Assembly: GCF_900188455.1 (NCBI RefSeq)
Contig: NZ_FZOL01000005.1
Coordinates: forward strand, 246,835-310,834
Reading direction: 5' to 3'
DNA: 64,000 bases
Origin: Pseudomonas japonica
Lineage (GTDB): Bacteria; Pseudomonadota; Gammaproteobacteria; Pseudomonadales; Pseudomonadaceae
A model generated the notes under the pieces. That model saw nothing but the letters and a program-made list of their open reading frames with translations. It ran no database searches and was not told the origin of the DNA. Position 1 is the first letter of the stretch. Every line of letters starts with the position of its first letter. The position numbers and the translations under genes were made by a program. Below, one piece after another: positions 11,313 through 22,634 of the stretch.

Positions 11313-12659
11313 ATGAGTGCAGTCCAGAGCGTCGGTCCGCAAGCCCTGCCGGCCTTGCAGGAGCAGGTCGAACAGATCATCGCCGAAGCGAAACGCCAGG
11401 GCGCCAGTGCCTGCGAAGTGGCGGTGTCGCTGGAGCAGGGGTTGTCGACTTCGGTGCGCCAGCGCGAAGTGGAAACGGTGGAGTTCAACCGTGACCAGGG
11501 CTTCGGCATCACCCTCTATGTGGGCCAGCGCAAGGGCTCGGCCAGCACCTCGGCCAGCGGTGCCGAGGCCATCCGCGAGACGGTCGCCGCCGCACTGGCG
11601 ATTGCCAAACATACCTCTGAAGATGATTGCGCGGGCCTGGCCGATCCGGCGCTGATGGCCCGTGATGTCGCCGATTTCGATCTGTATCACGCCTGGGACA
11701 TTACCCCCGAGCAGGCTATCGAGAAGGCCCTGGCCTGTGAGGCCGCGGCCTTCGACGCCGATGCGCGGATCAAGAATGCCGATGGCACCACGCTGAACAC
11801 CCACCAGGGCTGCCGTGTCTATGGCAACAGCAACGGCTTCATCGGCGGCTATGCCTCGACCCGGCACAGCCTGAGCTGCGTGATGATCGCCGAAGGCGAC
11901 GGGCAGATGCAGCGCGACTACTGGTACGACGTCAATCGCCAGGGCGAGCTGCTGGCCGACCCGCTGAGCATCGGCCGCCGTGCCGCCCAGCGTGCCGCCA
12001 GCCGGCTGGGCGCGCGACCGGTGCCGACCTGCGAGGTCCCGGTGCTGTTTTCCGCGGAGCTGGCCGGTGGCTTGTTCGGCAGTTTCCTGTCGGCGATTTC
12101 CGGCGGCAACCTGTACCGTAAGTCGTCGTTCCTCGAGGGCACCATCGGCCAGCGCCTGTTTCCGAGCTGGCTGACCCTGGATGAGCGTCCGCACCTGCCA
12201 CGGGCGCTGGGCAGCGCAGCGTTCGACGGCGATGGCCTGGCGACCTACGCCAAGCCGTTCGTCGAAAACGGCCAACTGGTCTCCTATGTGCTCGGGACTT
12301 ACTCGGGGCGCAAACTGGGCCTGCCGAGTACCGCCAACGCCGGCGGCGTGCACAACCTGTTCGTCAGCCATGGCATCGAGGACCAGGCAGCGCTGATCCG
12401 GCGCATGGGCCGGGGTCTGCTGGTAACCGAGCTGATGGGGCATGGCTTGAACATGGTCACCGGCGATTATTCCCGCGGCGCGGCCGGTTACTGGGTGGAA
12501 AACGGCGAAATTCAGTTCGCTGTACAGGAAGTGACGATCGCCGGGAATATGAAAGACATGTTCCAGCAGATTGTCGCCATCGGCAGCGATCTCGAAACCC
12601 GGAGCAACATTCACACCGGCTCGATCCTGATCGAACGCATGACGGTTGCCGGTAGCTGA
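11313..12659 (+). CDS. pmbA: Metalloprotease PmbA (TldE)
   Basis: Non-catalytic partner of TldD in the TldD/E protease. 448 residues; the end [18 protein letters not shown] and the segment HNLFVSHG are typical. It lacks the HEXXXH metal motif, as expected for TldE. ATG 11313 follows GGAG by seven bases; a GTG at 11301 in frame is less likely because it overlaps that site. An intrinsic terminator follows. Confidence 0.95.
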   Translation: MSAVQSVGPQALPALQEQVEQIIAEAKRQGASACEVAVSLEQGLSTSVRQREVETVEFNRDQGFGITLYVGQRKGSASTSASGAEAIRETVAAALAIAKHTSEDDCAGLADPALMARDVADFDLYHAWDITPEQAIEKALACEAAAFDADARIKNADGTTLNTHQGCRVYGNSNGFIGGYASTRHSLSCVMIAEGDGQMQRDYWYDVNRQGELLADPLSIGRRAAQRAASRLGARPVPTCEVPVLFSAELAGGLFGSFLSAISGGNLYRKSSFLEGTIGQRLFPSWLTLDERPHLPRALGSAAFDGDGLATYAKPFVENGQLVSYVLGTYSGRKLGLPSTANAGGVHNLFVSHGIEDQAALIRRMGRGLLVTELMGHGLNMVTGDYSRGAAGYWVENGEIQFAVQEVTIAGNMKDMFQQIVAIGSDLETRSNIHTGSILIERMTVAGS

Positions 12660-12683
12660 TTCAAGCACCTGTCGCAGCACCCG

Positions 12684-12713
12684 AAAGCCCGGCCTCAGCG
12701 CCGGGCTTTTGTT
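12684..12713 (+). terminator. Intrinsic terminator after pmbA
   Basis: Ten-base arms 12684-12693 and 12700-12709 (AAAGCCCGGC / GCCGGGCTTT) with a six-base loop, followed by a T-rich run. It separates pmbA from the Fur-regulated operon. Confidence 0.85.
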
Positions 12714-12730
12714 TTCCTGAAGAAACAAAC

Positions 12731-12773
12731 TTGAACTGATTCTATTTATCAATTAATAATGAATATCATTATC
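12731..12773 (+). promoter_or_regulatory. Promoter with overlapping Fur box for the fagA-fumC-orfX-sodA operon
   Basis: A 19-base Fur box at 12755-12773 reads AATAATGAATATCATTATC, 16 of 19 matches to the classical GATAATGATAATCATTATC consensus. It overlaps a plausible -10 (AATAAT, 12755-12760) placed 18 bases after TTGAAC (12731-12736). Iron-loaded Fur bound here would occlude the promoter, giving expression under iron starvation. The stretch is distinctly AT-rich compared with its surroundings. Confidence 0.85.
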
Positions 12774-12779
12774 TGAGCG

Positions 12780-13173
12780 ATGATGTTCATGAAACCCGTC
12801 CTTCACGAATTGCCCTACCTCGAAAACTGGCGCTGGCTGAGTCGGCGCATCCGCTGCGCGCTCGAGCCCGACGAGCCGCGTCTGATCGAACACTACCTCG
12901 CTGAAGGACGCTATCTGGTCTGCTGCACCGACACCTCGGCGTGGACCGTGTCCCTGACTTCCTTCCGACTTCTGCTCGATACCGCTTGCGACCGCATGTT
13001 GCCGTGGCATTGGCGCTGCCTGTGCCTGGACCAGGCCTGGCGCCCGCTGCTGCAGCTGCGCAAGCTCGATGGCGGCGAGCACGGCCAGCGCTGGCAGCCG
13101 CTGGCCCTGCAACTGGCGAACTGCACGCTGTTGCCTTCGATTTCTTCCGCTGAACTGATGCAAGGACTTGACG

Positions 13174-13181
<8 letters not shown>
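12780..13181 (+). CDS. fagA: Fur-associated protein FagA
   Basis: Small protein of unknown biochemical function, first gene of the iron-repressed fagA-fumC-orfX-sodA operon known from P. aeruginosa. Tryptophan- and leucine-rich, about 133 residues (MKPVLHELPYLENWRWLSRR near the N-terminus), no signal peptide. Starts at 12780, 12783 and 12789 are all possible; none has a strong ribosome binding site, and the Fur box ends only six bases before the first. Its 3' end overlaps fumC by eight bases. Confidence 0.85.
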
Positions 13182-14550
<1,369 letters not shown>

Positions 14551-14577
14551 TCCCGCCCACCGCTTTGGAGGTTCGCC

Positions 14578-15039
14578 ATGCAGCATTGGAAACGCACCAC
14601 CGAAATCGCCAACCGTCTGTTCCACCAAGGCGATCTGGTCGATGCCCGCGAGCTGTACTTGCAGGCCCTGGCGCTGGCCCAGGTGCTCTTCGAACGCTGG
14701 CATGACGCCGACGAAGCGGTAGCCGCCTGTGTGATTTCCCATCACAACCTGGCGGACCTTCATCTGCGTCTCCAGCAGCCGCAGGAAAGCGCCGAATATC
14801 TCTGCGCAATCCACCAGCGCCTGTTGGGGGCCAGCCAGGACATGCGTCTGTCGCGCAGTCTGCGTGAAGCAGCGCTGCGCCAGAGCGGCAAGACCTACAC
14901 CGAACTCTTGAGCTTCATCAGCGAGTACGGCCAGTACCCGCGCACCGAGCGCCTGCTGTACCGACAGGAACCGCAGCCCGGCGTGCTGGCTGGTCAGGAC
15001 CCCGTGATCCACCGAGCCTTCCAACAAGGAATTCACTAA
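14578..15039 (+). CDS. OrfX, conserved protein of the fumC-sodA operon
   Basis: 153-residue helical protein without a signal peptide. The pattern [20 protein letters not shown] and [21 protein letters not shown] looks like one or two tetratricopeptide-like helix pairs. In P. aeruginosa the equivalent gene is called orfX and lies at the same place between fumC and sodA; no function is known to me. Its TAA stop overlaps the sodA ATG by one base, indicating coupling. Confidence 0.88.
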   Translation: MQHWKRTTEIANRLFHQGDLVDARELYLQALALAQVLFERWHDADEAVAACVISHHNLADLHLRLQQPQESAEYLCAIHQRLLGASQDMRLSRSLREAALRQSGKTYTELLSFISEYGQYPRTERLLYRQEPQPGVLAGQDPVIHRAFQQGIH

Positions 15040-15650
15040 TGCCCCATACCTTGCCTGCATTGCCATACGCCTACGATGCGCTGGAACCGCACATCGACAC
15101 CCAGACCATGCAGATCCACCATACCAAGCACCATCAGACCTACATCAACAACCTCAACGCTGCCATCGAAGGCACCGAGTGGGCCGAGTGGCCGGTGGAA
15201 AAACTGGTGGCCGCGGTCAAGCAATTGCCCCAGAACCTCCAGCCTGCGGTGATCAACCAGGGCGGCGGTCACGCCAACCACACCCTGTTCTGGACCGTGA
15301 TGTCGCCAAGTGCTGGTGGCGTGCCACAAGGCGCGGTAGCCAAGGCGATCGAAGAGCAACTGGGTGGTTTCGAAGCGTTCAAGGATGCCTTCACCAAAGC
15401 TGCGCTTACCCGCTTCGGCAGCGGTTGGGCCTGGCTGAGCGTCACCCCGGAGAAAACGCTGGTGGTCGAGAGCAGTGGCAACCAGGACAGCCCGCTGATG
15501 AACGGCAATACGCCGATCCTCGGTCTGGACGTCTGGGAGCATGCCTACTACCTGCAGTACCAGAACCGTCGTCCGGAATACATCAACGCCTTCTACAACG
15601 TGGTCGATTGGGCCGAAGTTGAGCGGCGCTACGTTGCTGCCCTGGCGTGA
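15039..15650 (+). CDS. sodA: Superoxide dismutase, manganese type (SodA/SodM)
   Basis: Converts superoxide to peroxide and oxygen in the cytoplasm. Metal ligands are recognisable: [10 protein letters not shown] near residues 27-36, GHANHTLFW near 80, and [18 protein letters not shown] near 165. The Mn rather than Fe cofactor is inferred from the Fur-repressed operon context and similarity to P. aeruginosa SodM. 203 residues is normal. The stop overlaps the GTG start of the transporter gene by three bases. Confidence 0.95.
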   Translation: MPHTLPALPYAYDALEPHIDTQTMQIHHTKHHQTYINNLNAAIEGTEWAEWPVEKLVAAVKQLPQNLQPAVINQGGGHANHTLFWTVMSPSAGGVPQGAVAKAIEEQLGGFEAFKDAFTKAALTRFGSGWAWLSVTPEKTLVVESSGNQDSPLMNGNTPILGLDVWEHAYYLQYQNRRPEYINAFYNVVDWAEVERRYVAALA

Positions 15651-16555
15651 GTGACAGACGGATGCGTTCGGATGTCTTGTCCATAGGCAGTGTGCGCTTG
15701 TTCCGTCTGGCCCTGGGTACCTTGCTGTTGCTGGTCGGTACCGCGTTGCTGGTGGCCCAGGGAATCGCCTGGCTCGACCTGGAGCCGCGCATGATGCGCG
15801 CGCTGGAGGGTGGGGCGTTGTGTGCCCTGGGTACCGCGCTGGGGGCCGTGCCGGTGCTGGTGATCCGTAACATGCCGGTGACTCTGGCCGATACCCTGTT
15901 GGGGTTTGGTGCTGGAGTGATGCTGGCCGCCACGGCGTTCTCGCTGATCATTCCGGGTCTGGACGCCGCCCAGGCGGTCGGTTTCGGCAAGTGGGGCGCG
16001 GGTGGTCTGATCAGTGCCGGGCTGATGTTCGGTGCCTTCTGCCTGTACCTGGTGGATCGCAAGGTCACCGGTGCGTCACCGGATGCGCTGGTCGCGTGCG
16101 GTACTCAGCCGGTGATTCCGGCGCGGATCTGGGTGTTCGTCATCGCGATCATCGCCCACAACATTCCGGAAGGCATGGCCATCGGCGTTTCCGCCGGCGG
16201 CGGCATGCCGGACGCGGACAGCCTGGCGATGGGCATCGCCTTGCAGGATGTCCCGGAAGGTCTGGTGATCGCATTGGTGCTGGCGGGGGCCGGGATGGCC
16301 CGTTTCAAGGCCTTCCTCATCGGCGCGGCGTCGGGGCTGGTGGAGCCCGCGGCGGCGATACTCTGTGCCTGGCTGGTGAAGGTGGCCGAACTGCTGTTGC
16401 CGCTGGGCCTGGCCTTTGCGGCCGGAGCCATGTTGCTGGTGGTGACCCAGGAGATCATTCCCGAGTCACGGGCCAATGGTCATCATCGTCTGGCCAGTCT
16501 GGGGCTCTGCGTCGGTTTCTGTCTGATGATGGTGATGGATACTGCGTTGTCCTGA
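15647..16555 (+). CDS. ZIP family metal transporter
   Basis: Inner-membrane divalent metal transporter with about eight hydrophobic segments. The paired ZIP motifs [11 protein letters not shown] and [11 protein letters not shown] form the metal-binding site in helices IV and V. 302 residues. GTG 15647 overlaps the sodA stop; an ATG at 15662 is the alternative start. Coupling to Mn-SOD suggests it could supply manganese or zinc under low iron; that is inference, since ZIP proteins differ in selectivity. Confidence 0.9.
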   Translation: MSDRRMRSDVLSIGSVRLFRLALGTLLLLVGTALLVAQGIAWLDLEPRMMRALEGGALCALGTALGAVPVLVIRNMPVTLADTLLGFGAGVMLAATAFSLIIPGLDAAQAVGFGKWGAGGLISAGLMFGAFCLYLVDRKVTGASPDALVACGTQPVIPARIWVFVIAIIAHNIPEGMAIGVSAGGGMPDADSLAMGIALQDVPEGLVIALVLAGAGMARFKAFLIGAASGLVEPAAAILCAWLVKVAELLLPLGLAFAAGAMLLVVTQEIIPESRANGHHRLASLGLCVGFCLMMVMDTALS

Positions 16556-16561
16556 CGCATC

Positions 16562-16590
16562 AAAAAGCCCGCCAATTGGCGGGCTTCTTG
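16562..16590. terminator. Bidirectional terminator between ZIP gene and ptsO
   Basis: Perfect palindrome 16565-16586 (AAGCCCGCCAATTGGCGGGCTT) with a T-run on the minus strand side and a weaker one on the plus side, between two convergent genes. Confidence 0.85.
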
Positions 16591-16600
16591 TTGAAGGCGA

Positions 16601-16873
16601 TCACTCGCCCTCGTCGAACCGGTTGTTGATCAACTCGATCAACGCATCCAGCGCTGCCTGATCCTCGTCCCCTTCGGTCAGCAGGTGCACCTGGGTGCCT
16701 TTGCCGGCGGCCAGCATCATCACGGCCATGATGCTCTTGCCGTCGACCAGTCGGTCCGCCGCCCGTCCAACCTTGACCGCGCAGGGAAACTTGCCGGCCA
16801 CCCCGACGAACTTGGCGGCGGCACGGGCATGCAGCCCCAGCTTGTTGATGATCTCGATTTCGATTGCGGGCAT
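16601..16873 (-). CDS. ptsO: Nitrogen PTS phosphocarrier NPr (HPr-like)
   Basis: Phosphocarrier of the nitrogen phosphotransferase system, taking phosphate from PtsP (EI-Ntr) and passing it to PtsN. 90 residues starting MPAIEIEIINKLGLHARAAA; the histidine in GLHARAAAKFV is the phosphorylated residue, and VDGKSIMAVMMLAA is the regulatory-serine region. It is the last gene of the rpoN-hpf-ptsN-rapZ-ptsO cluster. Confidence 0.95.
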   Translation of the reverse strand: MPAIEIEIINKLGLHARAAAKFVGVAGKFPCAVKVGRAADRLVDGKSIMAVMMLAAGKGTQVHLLTEGDEDQAALDALIELINNRFDEGE

Positions 16874-16893
16874 CGCGCGTGGAATCCTGTGGA

Positions 16894-17748
16894 CTAGAGG
16901 TCTCGGTGGCGGACCTGGACGTTCTTCAATATGGGTTGCAGCAATTGGCCCAGGCGTTCGGTCAGATAGACGGAGCGATGGTGACCACCCGTGCAGCCAA
17001 TGGCAATGGTGACATAAGCACGGTTGCTGGCGGCGAAGCGCGGCAACCATTTCAGCAGGTAGGACGAAATGTCCTGGAACATCTCTTCTACATCGGGCTG
17101 TGTCGCCAGGTAGTCGATGACTGGTTGATCCCGACCCGAATGTTCGCGCAGTTCGGGTTTCCAGTACGGATTGGGCAGGCAACGGACATCGAACACCAGG
17201 TCGGCATCGACCGGCATGCCGCGCTTGAAGCCGAAGGACTCGATGAGGAAGGCGGTGCCGGGCTCCGGCTGGTTGAGCAGACGCAGCTTGATCGTGTCAC
17301 GCAACTGATAGAGGTTCAGGCTGGTGGTGTCGATCTTCAGGTCCGCGAGGTCGGCGATGGGGCCGAGCAGGTCACTTTCGACACGGATCGCTTCGGCCAG
17401 GGAGCGGTCCTGGTTGGTCAGTGGATGGCGCCGACGGGTTTCTGAAAAGCGCTTGAGCAGGGTTTCTTCGTCTGCATCCAGATACAGGACATCGCACTGG
17501 ATGTGCCGGGCGCGGGCTTCATCGAGCAATTCCGGGAAGCGCGTCAGGTGGCTGGGCAGGTTGCGGGCGTCGATCGACACCGCTACCCGCGGTTGCAGCA
17601 ATTCGGTGTTGATCAGCGCGCTCTCCGCCAACTGCGGTAACAGGCCGGCGGGGAGGTTGTCGATACAGTAGAAACCATTGTCTTCCAGGACATCGAGGGC
17701 GGTGCTTTTGCCGGATCCGGAGCGGCCGCTGACAATGATCAGGCGCAT
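16894..17748 (-). CDS. rapZ: RNase adapter protein RapZ
   Basis: Nucleotide-binding protein that in enterobacteria guides RNase E to GlmZ sRNA and so controls GlmS. Walker A motif GRSGSGKS at residues 8-15; the C-terminal part has [17 protein letters not shown], the conserved metabolite-binding signature. 284 residues. Its placement between ptsN and ptsO is conserved in many proteobacteria. Whether the GlmZ pathway operates in Pseudomonas is not shown here. Confidence 0.95.
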   Translation of the reverse strand: MRLIIVSGRSGSGKSTALDVLEDNGFYCIDNLPAGLLPQLAESALINTELLQPRVAVSIDARNLPSHLTRFPELLDEARARHIQCDVLYLDADEETLLKRFSETRRRHPLTNQDRSLAEAIRVESDLLGPIADLADLKIDTTSLNLYQLRDTIKLRLLNQPEPGTAFLIESFGFKRGMPVDADLVFDVRCLPNPYWKPELREHSGRDQPVIDYLATQPDVEEMFQDISSYLLKWLPRFAASNRAYVTIAIGCTGGHHRSVYLTERLGQLLQPILKNVQVRHRDL

Positions 17749-17750
17749 GG

Positions 17751-18215
17751 TCAGCTTCCGTTCTGCTCGTCCAGGACAACCTGGTAGAGGGCGGTGCTGC
17801 TTGGGGCGGCGCGCAGTCGGTCACGCACTTCCTTGCGGTCGAGCATGCTGGCGATCTGGCGCAGCAGTTCGAGGTGCGCATCGGTGGCGGCTTCCGGTAC
17901 CAGCAGGACGAACAGCAGATCTACCGGGGCGCCGTCGATGGCGTCGAAATCGATGGGGGCGTCCAGATGCAGCAGCGCGCTGATCGGACTGTTGCAGCCC
18001 TTGAGGCGGCAGTGGGGAATGGCGATGCCGTTACCGAAACCCGTTGAGCCGAGTTTTTCCCGGTCGATCAGGCTTTTGAATACGTCCTGGGTGTCCAGCT
18101 CGGGGACTTCCTGGCCGATCAGGTTGGCGATCTGTTCGAGTACGCGCTTTTTACTGCCACCCGGCACGTTCACCAGGGAACGGCCGGGGGTCAGGATGGA
18201 TTCAAGTCGGATCAT
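17751..18215 (-). CDS. ptsN: Nitrogen PTS enzyme IIA (PtsN)
   Basis: Terminal phosphoacceptor of the nitrogen PTS, a regulator of potassium transport, nitrogen and carbon metabolism. The active-site histidine lies in [13 protein letters not shown], typical of EIIA of the fructose/mannitol class. 154 residues. Two bases separate its stop from rapZ. Confidence 0.96.
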   Translation of the reverse strand: MIRLESILTPGRSLVNVPGGSKKRVLEQIANLIGQEVPELDTQDVFKSLIDREKLGSTGFGNGIAIPHCRLKGCNSPISALLHLDAPIDFDAIDGAPVDLLFVLLVPEAATDAHLELLRQIASMLDRKEVRDRLRAAPSSTALYQVVLDEQNGS

Positions 18216-18227
18216 GGATGAGGGGGA

Positions 18228-18536
18228 TCAGCGTGCCGCTGCACCTTGCAGCAGACTTTGCTGTTTTTCCTTGTGTTTTTTCAGTTGGCGGTCGAGCTTG
18301 TCGGTCAAGGAGTCGATGGCGGCATACATGTCGGCGTCTTCGGCATTCGCAACCACTTCACCACCGGGAATCTGCAAGGTCGCCTCCACTTTCTGCTGGA
18401 GTTTCTCGACCTTCATGATGACCTGCACGTTGGTGATCCTGTCGAAATGACCCTCCAGACGTTTCAGCTTCGATTCGACGTATTCACGAAGCGGTGGAGT
18501 GACTTCTACATGTTGTCCACTGATGTTGACTTGCAT
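18228..18536 (-). CDS. hpf: Ribosome hibernation-promoting factor HPF
   Basis: Binds the 30S decoding centre in stationary phase and promotes 100S dimers or inactive ribosomes. 102 residues, the short HPF form: MQVNISGQHVEVTPPLREYV at the start and the conserved DMYAAIDSLTDKLDRQLKKHK helix. It lies directly after rpoN, as in most gammaproteobacteria. Confidence 0.96.
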   Translation of the reverse strand: MQVNISGQHVEVTPPLREYVESKLKRLEGHFDRITNVQVIMKVEKLQQKVEATLQIPGGEVVANAEDADMYAAIDSLTDKLDRQLKKHKEKQQSLLQGAAAR

Positions 18537-18617
18537 ACTGCTTCTCCTTTGTTGCCGTGCATAAAGAGGCAGGTGTTGCGCCTGCCACTGAATTGCGATG
18601 GCACATCTCGGGAACTG

Positions 18618-20111
18618 TCACATCAATCGCTTGCGTTCACTCGAAGGTGCGATGCCGAGCGACTCGCGGTACTTGGCGACGGTGCGACGTGCTACCTGGA
18701 TGCCTTGTGCCTCCAGTAAACCAGCGATCTTGCTGTCACTCAATGGCTTTTTCTGATTTTCCGCGGCAACCAGTTTCTTGATGATCGCGCGGATAGCGGT
18801 GGAGGAGCATTCCCCCCCTTCGGAGGTGCTCACATGGCTGGAGAAAAAGTACTTCAGCTCATAGATTCCGCGGGGCGTGTGCATGTATTTCTGCGTGGTC
18901 ACCCGGGAGATGGTCGACTCGTGCATGCCCACCGCTTCGGCGATGTCGTGCAGGACCAGCGGTTTCATGGCCTCGTCGCCATGATCGAGGAAACCGCGCT
19001 GGTGCTCGACGATCTGGGTCGCCACCTTCATCAGGGTTTCGTTGCGGCTTTGCAGGCTCTTGATGAACCAGCGCGCCTCCTGCAACTGGTTGCGCATGAA
19101 GGTGTTGTCGGCGCTGGTGTCGGCGCGGCGGACGAAACCGGCGTACTGCGGATTGACCCGCAGGCGCGGTACCGCTTCCTGGTTGAGTTCAACCAGCCAG
19201 CGTTCGTTGTCCTTGCGCACGATCACGTCGGGAACCACGTACTCCGGCTCGCTGGATTCGATCTGCGAGCCAGGACGCGGATTGAGGCTCTGCACCAGTT
19301 CGATGACCTGGCGCAGCTCATCTTCCTTGAGCTTCATGCGGCGCATCAGCTGGCTGTAGTCACGGCTGCCGAGCAGGTCGATGTAGTCGCTGACCAGGCG
19401 CTGTGCTTCGCTCATCCACGGCGTATTGGCGGGCAACTGACGCAGTTGCAGCAACAGGCATTCGCTCAGGTTGCGCGCGCCGATGCCGGCGGGTTCGAAT
19501 TGCTGGATGCGGTGCAGGACGGCTTCGATCTCGTCCAGCTCGATATCCAGTTCGGGATCGAAGGAGTCGCAGATTTCTTCCAGGGTTTCGTCGAGGTAAC
19601 CCTGGTTGTTGATGCAGTCGATCAGGGTAACGGCGATCAGCCGGTCGGTATCCGACATCGGCGCCAGGTTCAGTTGCCAGAGCAGGTGGCTCTGCAGGCT
19701 CTCGCCCGCCGAAGTCCGGGTGGTGAAGTCCCACTCGTCGTCGTCATTGCTGGGCAGGCTGCTGGCGCTGGTCTGGTAGATGTCTTCCCAGGCGGTGTCG
19801 ACCGGCAGTTCGTTGGGGATGCGCTCGTTCCATTCGCCTTCTTCGAGGTTCTCCGCACTCGGTGCGGACTGTTCGAAGCTGCTTTCCTGCGTTTCAGCGA
19901 CCGGCTTGCTCTCGGCGTTGTCGGCCATGGGGTCGCTGTTGTCGAAGTCGTCGCCTTCTTCCTGACGTTCGAGCATCGGGTTGGACTCCAGGGCTTCCTG
20001 GATTTCCTGCTGCAGGTCCAGCGTGGAGAGCTGGAGCAGACGTATGGCCTGTTGCAACTGCGGGGTCATCGTCAGTTGCTGGCCCATTCTTAGGACGAGC
20101 GATGGTTTCAT
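18618..20111 (-). CDS. rpoN: RNA polymerase sigma-54 factor RpoN
   Basis: Alternative sigma factor for promoters of the -24/-12 type that need AAA+ activators. N-terminal glutamine-rich activator-interaction region ([18 protein letters not shown]), an acidic linker (about residues 50-115), core-binding and HTH regions, and the RpoN box [10 protein letters not shown] near residue 480. 497 residues. One candidate target in this same window is the gcvH promoter at 54682-54698, next to its activator gcsR. Confidence 0.98.
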   Translation of the reverse strand: MKPSLVLRMGQQLTMTPQLQQAIRLLQLSTLDLQQEIQEALESNPMLERQEEGDDFDNSDPMADNAESKPVAETQESSFEQSAPSAENLEEGEWNERIPNELPVDTAWEDIYQTSASSLPSNDDDEWDFTTRTSAGESLQSHLLWQLNLAPMSDTDRLIAVTLIDCINNQGYLDETLEEICDSFDPELDIELDEIEAVLHRIQQFEPAGIGARNLSECLLLQLRQLPANTPWMSEAQRLVSDYIDLLGSRDYSQLMRRMKLKEDELRQVIELVQSLNPRPGSQIESSEPEYVVPDVIVRKDNERWLVELNQEAVPRLRVNPQYAGFVRRADTSADNTFMRNQLQEARWFIKSLQSRNETLMKVATQIVEHQRGFLDHGDEAMKPLVLHDIAEAVGMHESTISRVTTQKYMHTPRGIYELKYFFSSHVSTSEGGECSSTAIRAIIKKLVAAENQKKPLSDSKIAGLLEAQGIQVARRTVAKYRESLGIAPSSERKRLM

Positions 20112-20289
20112 GGCTGGGGCTTAACACCTTATTCGCCGGCGCGCATGCGCCATCTACTACACGGACGCGGGGCGCCAATTTTAAGCAAGATATATGCCTG
20201 AAATTGTAGCGTTTGCCTAGAGCGCTGTAACAATTAAGCCGCCAATAATGGCTTAAAGCCAGCGCTCGGTCATTCCAATGACCTCGAGC

Positions 20290-21015
20290 CTACAAGCGGA
20301 ACTCGTGGCCGAGGTACACCTCTTTCACCAACTGATTGGCCAGGATGGTTTCCGAATCGCCCTCGGCGATCAGTTGACCATCATTGACGATGTAAGCGGT
20401 TTCGCAGATATCCAGGGTTTCACGGACGTTGTGGTCGGTGATCAGAACGCCGATGCCCTTGGCCTTCAGGTGGTGGATGATCTGCTTGATGTCGCCGACC
20501 GAAATCGGGTCGACACCGGCAAAGGGTTCGTCGAGCAGAATGAATTTTGGTGCGGTCGCCAGGGCGCGGGCGATTTCCACACGACGGCGCTCGCCACCGG
20601 AAAGACTCATGCCGAGGTTGTCGCGGATGTGGCTGATGTGGAATTCCTGCAGCAGGCTTTCCAGCTCCTTGCGGCGCCCATCACGATCCAGGTCCTTGCG
20701 GGTTTCCAGGATGGCCATGATGTTGTCGGCCACCGACAGCTTGCGGAAGATCGACGCTTCCTGCGGCAGATAGCCGATGCCGGCGCGGGCGCGGCCGTGC
20801 ATCGGCTGGTGGCTGACATCCAGGTCGTCGATCAGGACGCGGCCCTGATCGGCCTGGACCAGGCCGACGATCATGTAGAAGCAGGTGGTCTTGCCGGCGC
20901 CGTTGGGCCCCAGCAGGCCGACGATCTGGCCGCTGTCGATGGACAGGCTGACGTCACGCACGACTTGCCGGCTCTTGTAGCTCTTGGCCAAATGCTGGGC
21001 TTTGAGAGTTGCCAT
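20290..21015 (-). CDS. lptB: LPS export ABC transporter ATPase LptB
   Basis: Cytoplasmic ATPase driving extraction of lipopolysaccharide from the inner membrane with LptF and LptG, which are encoded at 45302-47471. Walker [10 protein letters not shown] (near residue 36), signature [15 protein letters not shown], Walker [14 protein letters not shown]. 241 residues. Its start overlaps the lptA stop by one base. Confidence 0.98.
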   Translation of the reverse strand: MATLKAQHLAKSYKSRQVVRDVSLSIDSGQIVGLLGPNGAGKTTCFYMIVGLVQADQGRVLIDDLDVSHQPMHGRARAGIGYLPQEASIFRKLSVADNIMAILETRKDLDRDGRRKELESLLQEFHISHIRDNLGMSLSGGERRRVEIARALATAPKFILLDEPFAGVDPISVGDIKQIIHHLKAKGIGVLITDHNVRETLDICETAYIVNDGQLIAEGDSETILANQLVKEVYLGHEFRL

Positions 21016-21542
21016 TACTCGGCCTTCTTCTTCGGCTGGATCACCATGTCGATACGCTGACGCGGTGTCTTGATGTCCTTGCCGCCGCGACCGGCGGTGG
21101 CGACCTGGGTCTTGGAGTTGTAGACGATCTTCTCGCCTTCGGTGGTGTTGCCGGCGTTGACCACCTTGGCCTGGTCGGTCAGCACGATGAGGTCGCGGCT
21201 CGCCTGGTACTGGATCTGCTTGGCGTAGCCTTGCATCTTGTCCGGCTTGGCGGCGTCCTGCTGCTGTTCGAAATAGGCCGGGCTGCCCACCGAGGTAGCG
21301 GTATCGATGTCGCCAGCCTGGTTCAGGGTGATGGTCACGACGTTGCCTTTGATCATCATCGAGCCCTGAGTGATGATCACGTCACCGGTGTAGGTAGCGA
21401 CCTTGTTCTTGTCGTCCATCTGGGCGCCGTCGGCCTGGATGCGTACGGGCTGGTCGCGATCGGTAGGCAGGGCCCAGGCATTCACGCTTCCCAGTGCTGC
21501 GCTCAGGCTGAGCAAAAAAGGGAGGGTTTTAACGAGCCTCAT
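21015..21542 (-). CDS. lptA: LPS transport periplasmic protein LptA
   Basis: Periplasmic bridge protein that carries LPS between LptC and the outer-membrane LptDE complex. Signal peptide in the first ~25 residues (cleavage after NAWA), then the OstA fold with [21 protein letters not shown]. 175 residues; called LptH in P. aeruginosa. It overlaps lptC by 14 bases and lptB by one, so the three are translationally linked. Confidence 0.95.
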   Translation of the reverse strand: MRLVKTLPFLLSLSAALGSVNAWALPTDRDQPVRIQADGAQMDDKNKVATYTGDVIITQGSMMIKGNVVTITLNQAGDIDTATSVGSPAYFEQQQDAAKPDKMQGYAKQIQYQASRDLIVLTDQAKVVNAGNTTEGEKIVYNSKTQVATAGRGGKDIKTPRQRIDMVIQPKKKAE

Positions 21543-22101
21543 ACTGTCCTCTTACGTTGGACAGCAGGTCCATCCTGCCGTCTTTCAAATACGCTTTCAT
21601 TCCCTTGCCCGTAGTCACGCCACCGGCGCCGTCGATTCTAACGTCTTGCTCGGTTTGCGCATATTGCTTCTGCGGGAATACCGTCATGCGGCTGGAAGTG
21701 ATGATGGTTGTGCGGTTCTGTTCATCGGTGCGCGCGACCCGGACCGAATCGATCAGCTCGACCTCGGTGCCATCGGGGTTGACCTCGCCGCGTTCGCTCT
21801 GCACGTGCCAGGGGAAGGTCGTGCCGCGGTACATCTGCAGGTCCGGCTTGGTCAGCAGGGTGACTTCGCTGGCCTTGAGGTGCTCGACCTTGTCCGCGGT
21901 CATCTCGTACTGCATCTTGCCGTCGGGCAGGAATTGCACACTGTGGGCGTTGATCGCGTAGTAGTCGATGGCACTTTCGTCGACCTTGGAAACCGGTTGG
22001 TCGAGGAAGCGCTCGGGACTGATGTTCCAGTAGCCAATGGCCGCGAACAACGCGGCGATTGCGCCGAACAGCGCAATCAGGCGGATCTTCTTGCTGAACA
22101 T
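21529..22101 (-). CDS. lptC: LPS export protein LptC
   Basis: Bitopic inner-membrane protein that receives LPS from LptB2FG and hands it to LptA. One membrane helix (about residues 7-25) and a periplasmic OstA-like domain with EMTADKVEHLKASEVTLL. 190 residues. It lies eight bases after kdsC. Confidence 0.94.
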   Translation of the reverse strand: MFSKKIRLIALFGAIAALFAAIGYWNISPERFLDQPVSKVDESAIDYYAINAHSVQFLPDGKMQYEMTADKVEHLKASEVTLLTKPDLQMYRGTTFPWHVQSERGEVNPDGTEVELIDSVRVARTDEQNRTTIITSSRMTVFPQKQYAQTEQDVRIDGAGGVTTGKGMKAYLKDGRMDLLSNVRGQYEAR

Positions 22102-22109
22102 GACGTGCT

Positions 22110-22634
22110 CTACAGGTAGTGGGCGTTTGCCGCTTCCAGGTTGCCCTGGGCTTGCAGGATCAGCTCGCAGAATTCGCGTGCCGCGCCTTCTCCGCCGCGG
22201 GCCTGGGTCACGCCATGGGCGTGCTCGCGGACGAACGCCGCGGCGTTGGCGACCGCCATCCCCAGGCCGACCCGGCGAATTACCGGCAGGTCAGGCAGAT
22301 CGTCACCCAGGTAGGCGACTTCTTCGTAGCTTAGGCCGAGCTGGGCGAGAAGCTCGTCCAGCACCACCAGTTTGTCCTCGCGGCCCTGATACAGGTGCGG
22401 GATGCCGAGGTTCTTCGCCCGGCGCTCGACCACCGGGGTCTTGCGGCCGCTGATGATCGCCGTGGTTACCCCGGAGTTCATCAGCATCTTGATGCCCTGG
22501 CCGTCGAGGGTGTTGAAGGTCTTGAATTCGCTGCCGTCCTCGAGGAAGTACAGGCGACCGTCGGTCAGTACGCCGTCCACGTCGAAAACCGCCAGCTTGA
22601 TGGCTTTGCCGCGTTGCAACAGGGTGTTCATCAC
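22110..22634 (-). CDS. kdsC: 3-deoxy-D-manno-octulosonate 8-phosphate phosphatase KdsC
   Basis: HAD-superfamily phosphatase that makes free Kdo for lipid A-core synthesis. Motif I FDVDGVLTDG (residues 17-26) with the catalytic aspartates; later motif YLGDDLPDLPV. 174 residues. It overlaps kdsD by four bases. Confidence 0.97.
   Translation of the reverse strand: MMNTLLQRGKAIKLAVFDVDGVLTDGRLYFLEDGSEFKTFNTLDGQGIKMLMNSGVTTAIISGRKTPVVERRAKNLGIPHLYQGREDKLVVLDELLAQLGLSYEEVAYLGDDLPDLPVIRRVGLGMAVANAAAFVREHAHGVTQARGGEGAAREFCELILQAQGNLEAANAHYL

Noticed and set aside
20112..20289. Hairpin TTAAGCC/GGCTTAA at about 20233-20258 as an lptB terminator
   Set aside because: The stem is short and AT-rich with no T-run in the lptB direction; the 178-bp gap otherwise shows nothing I can support.
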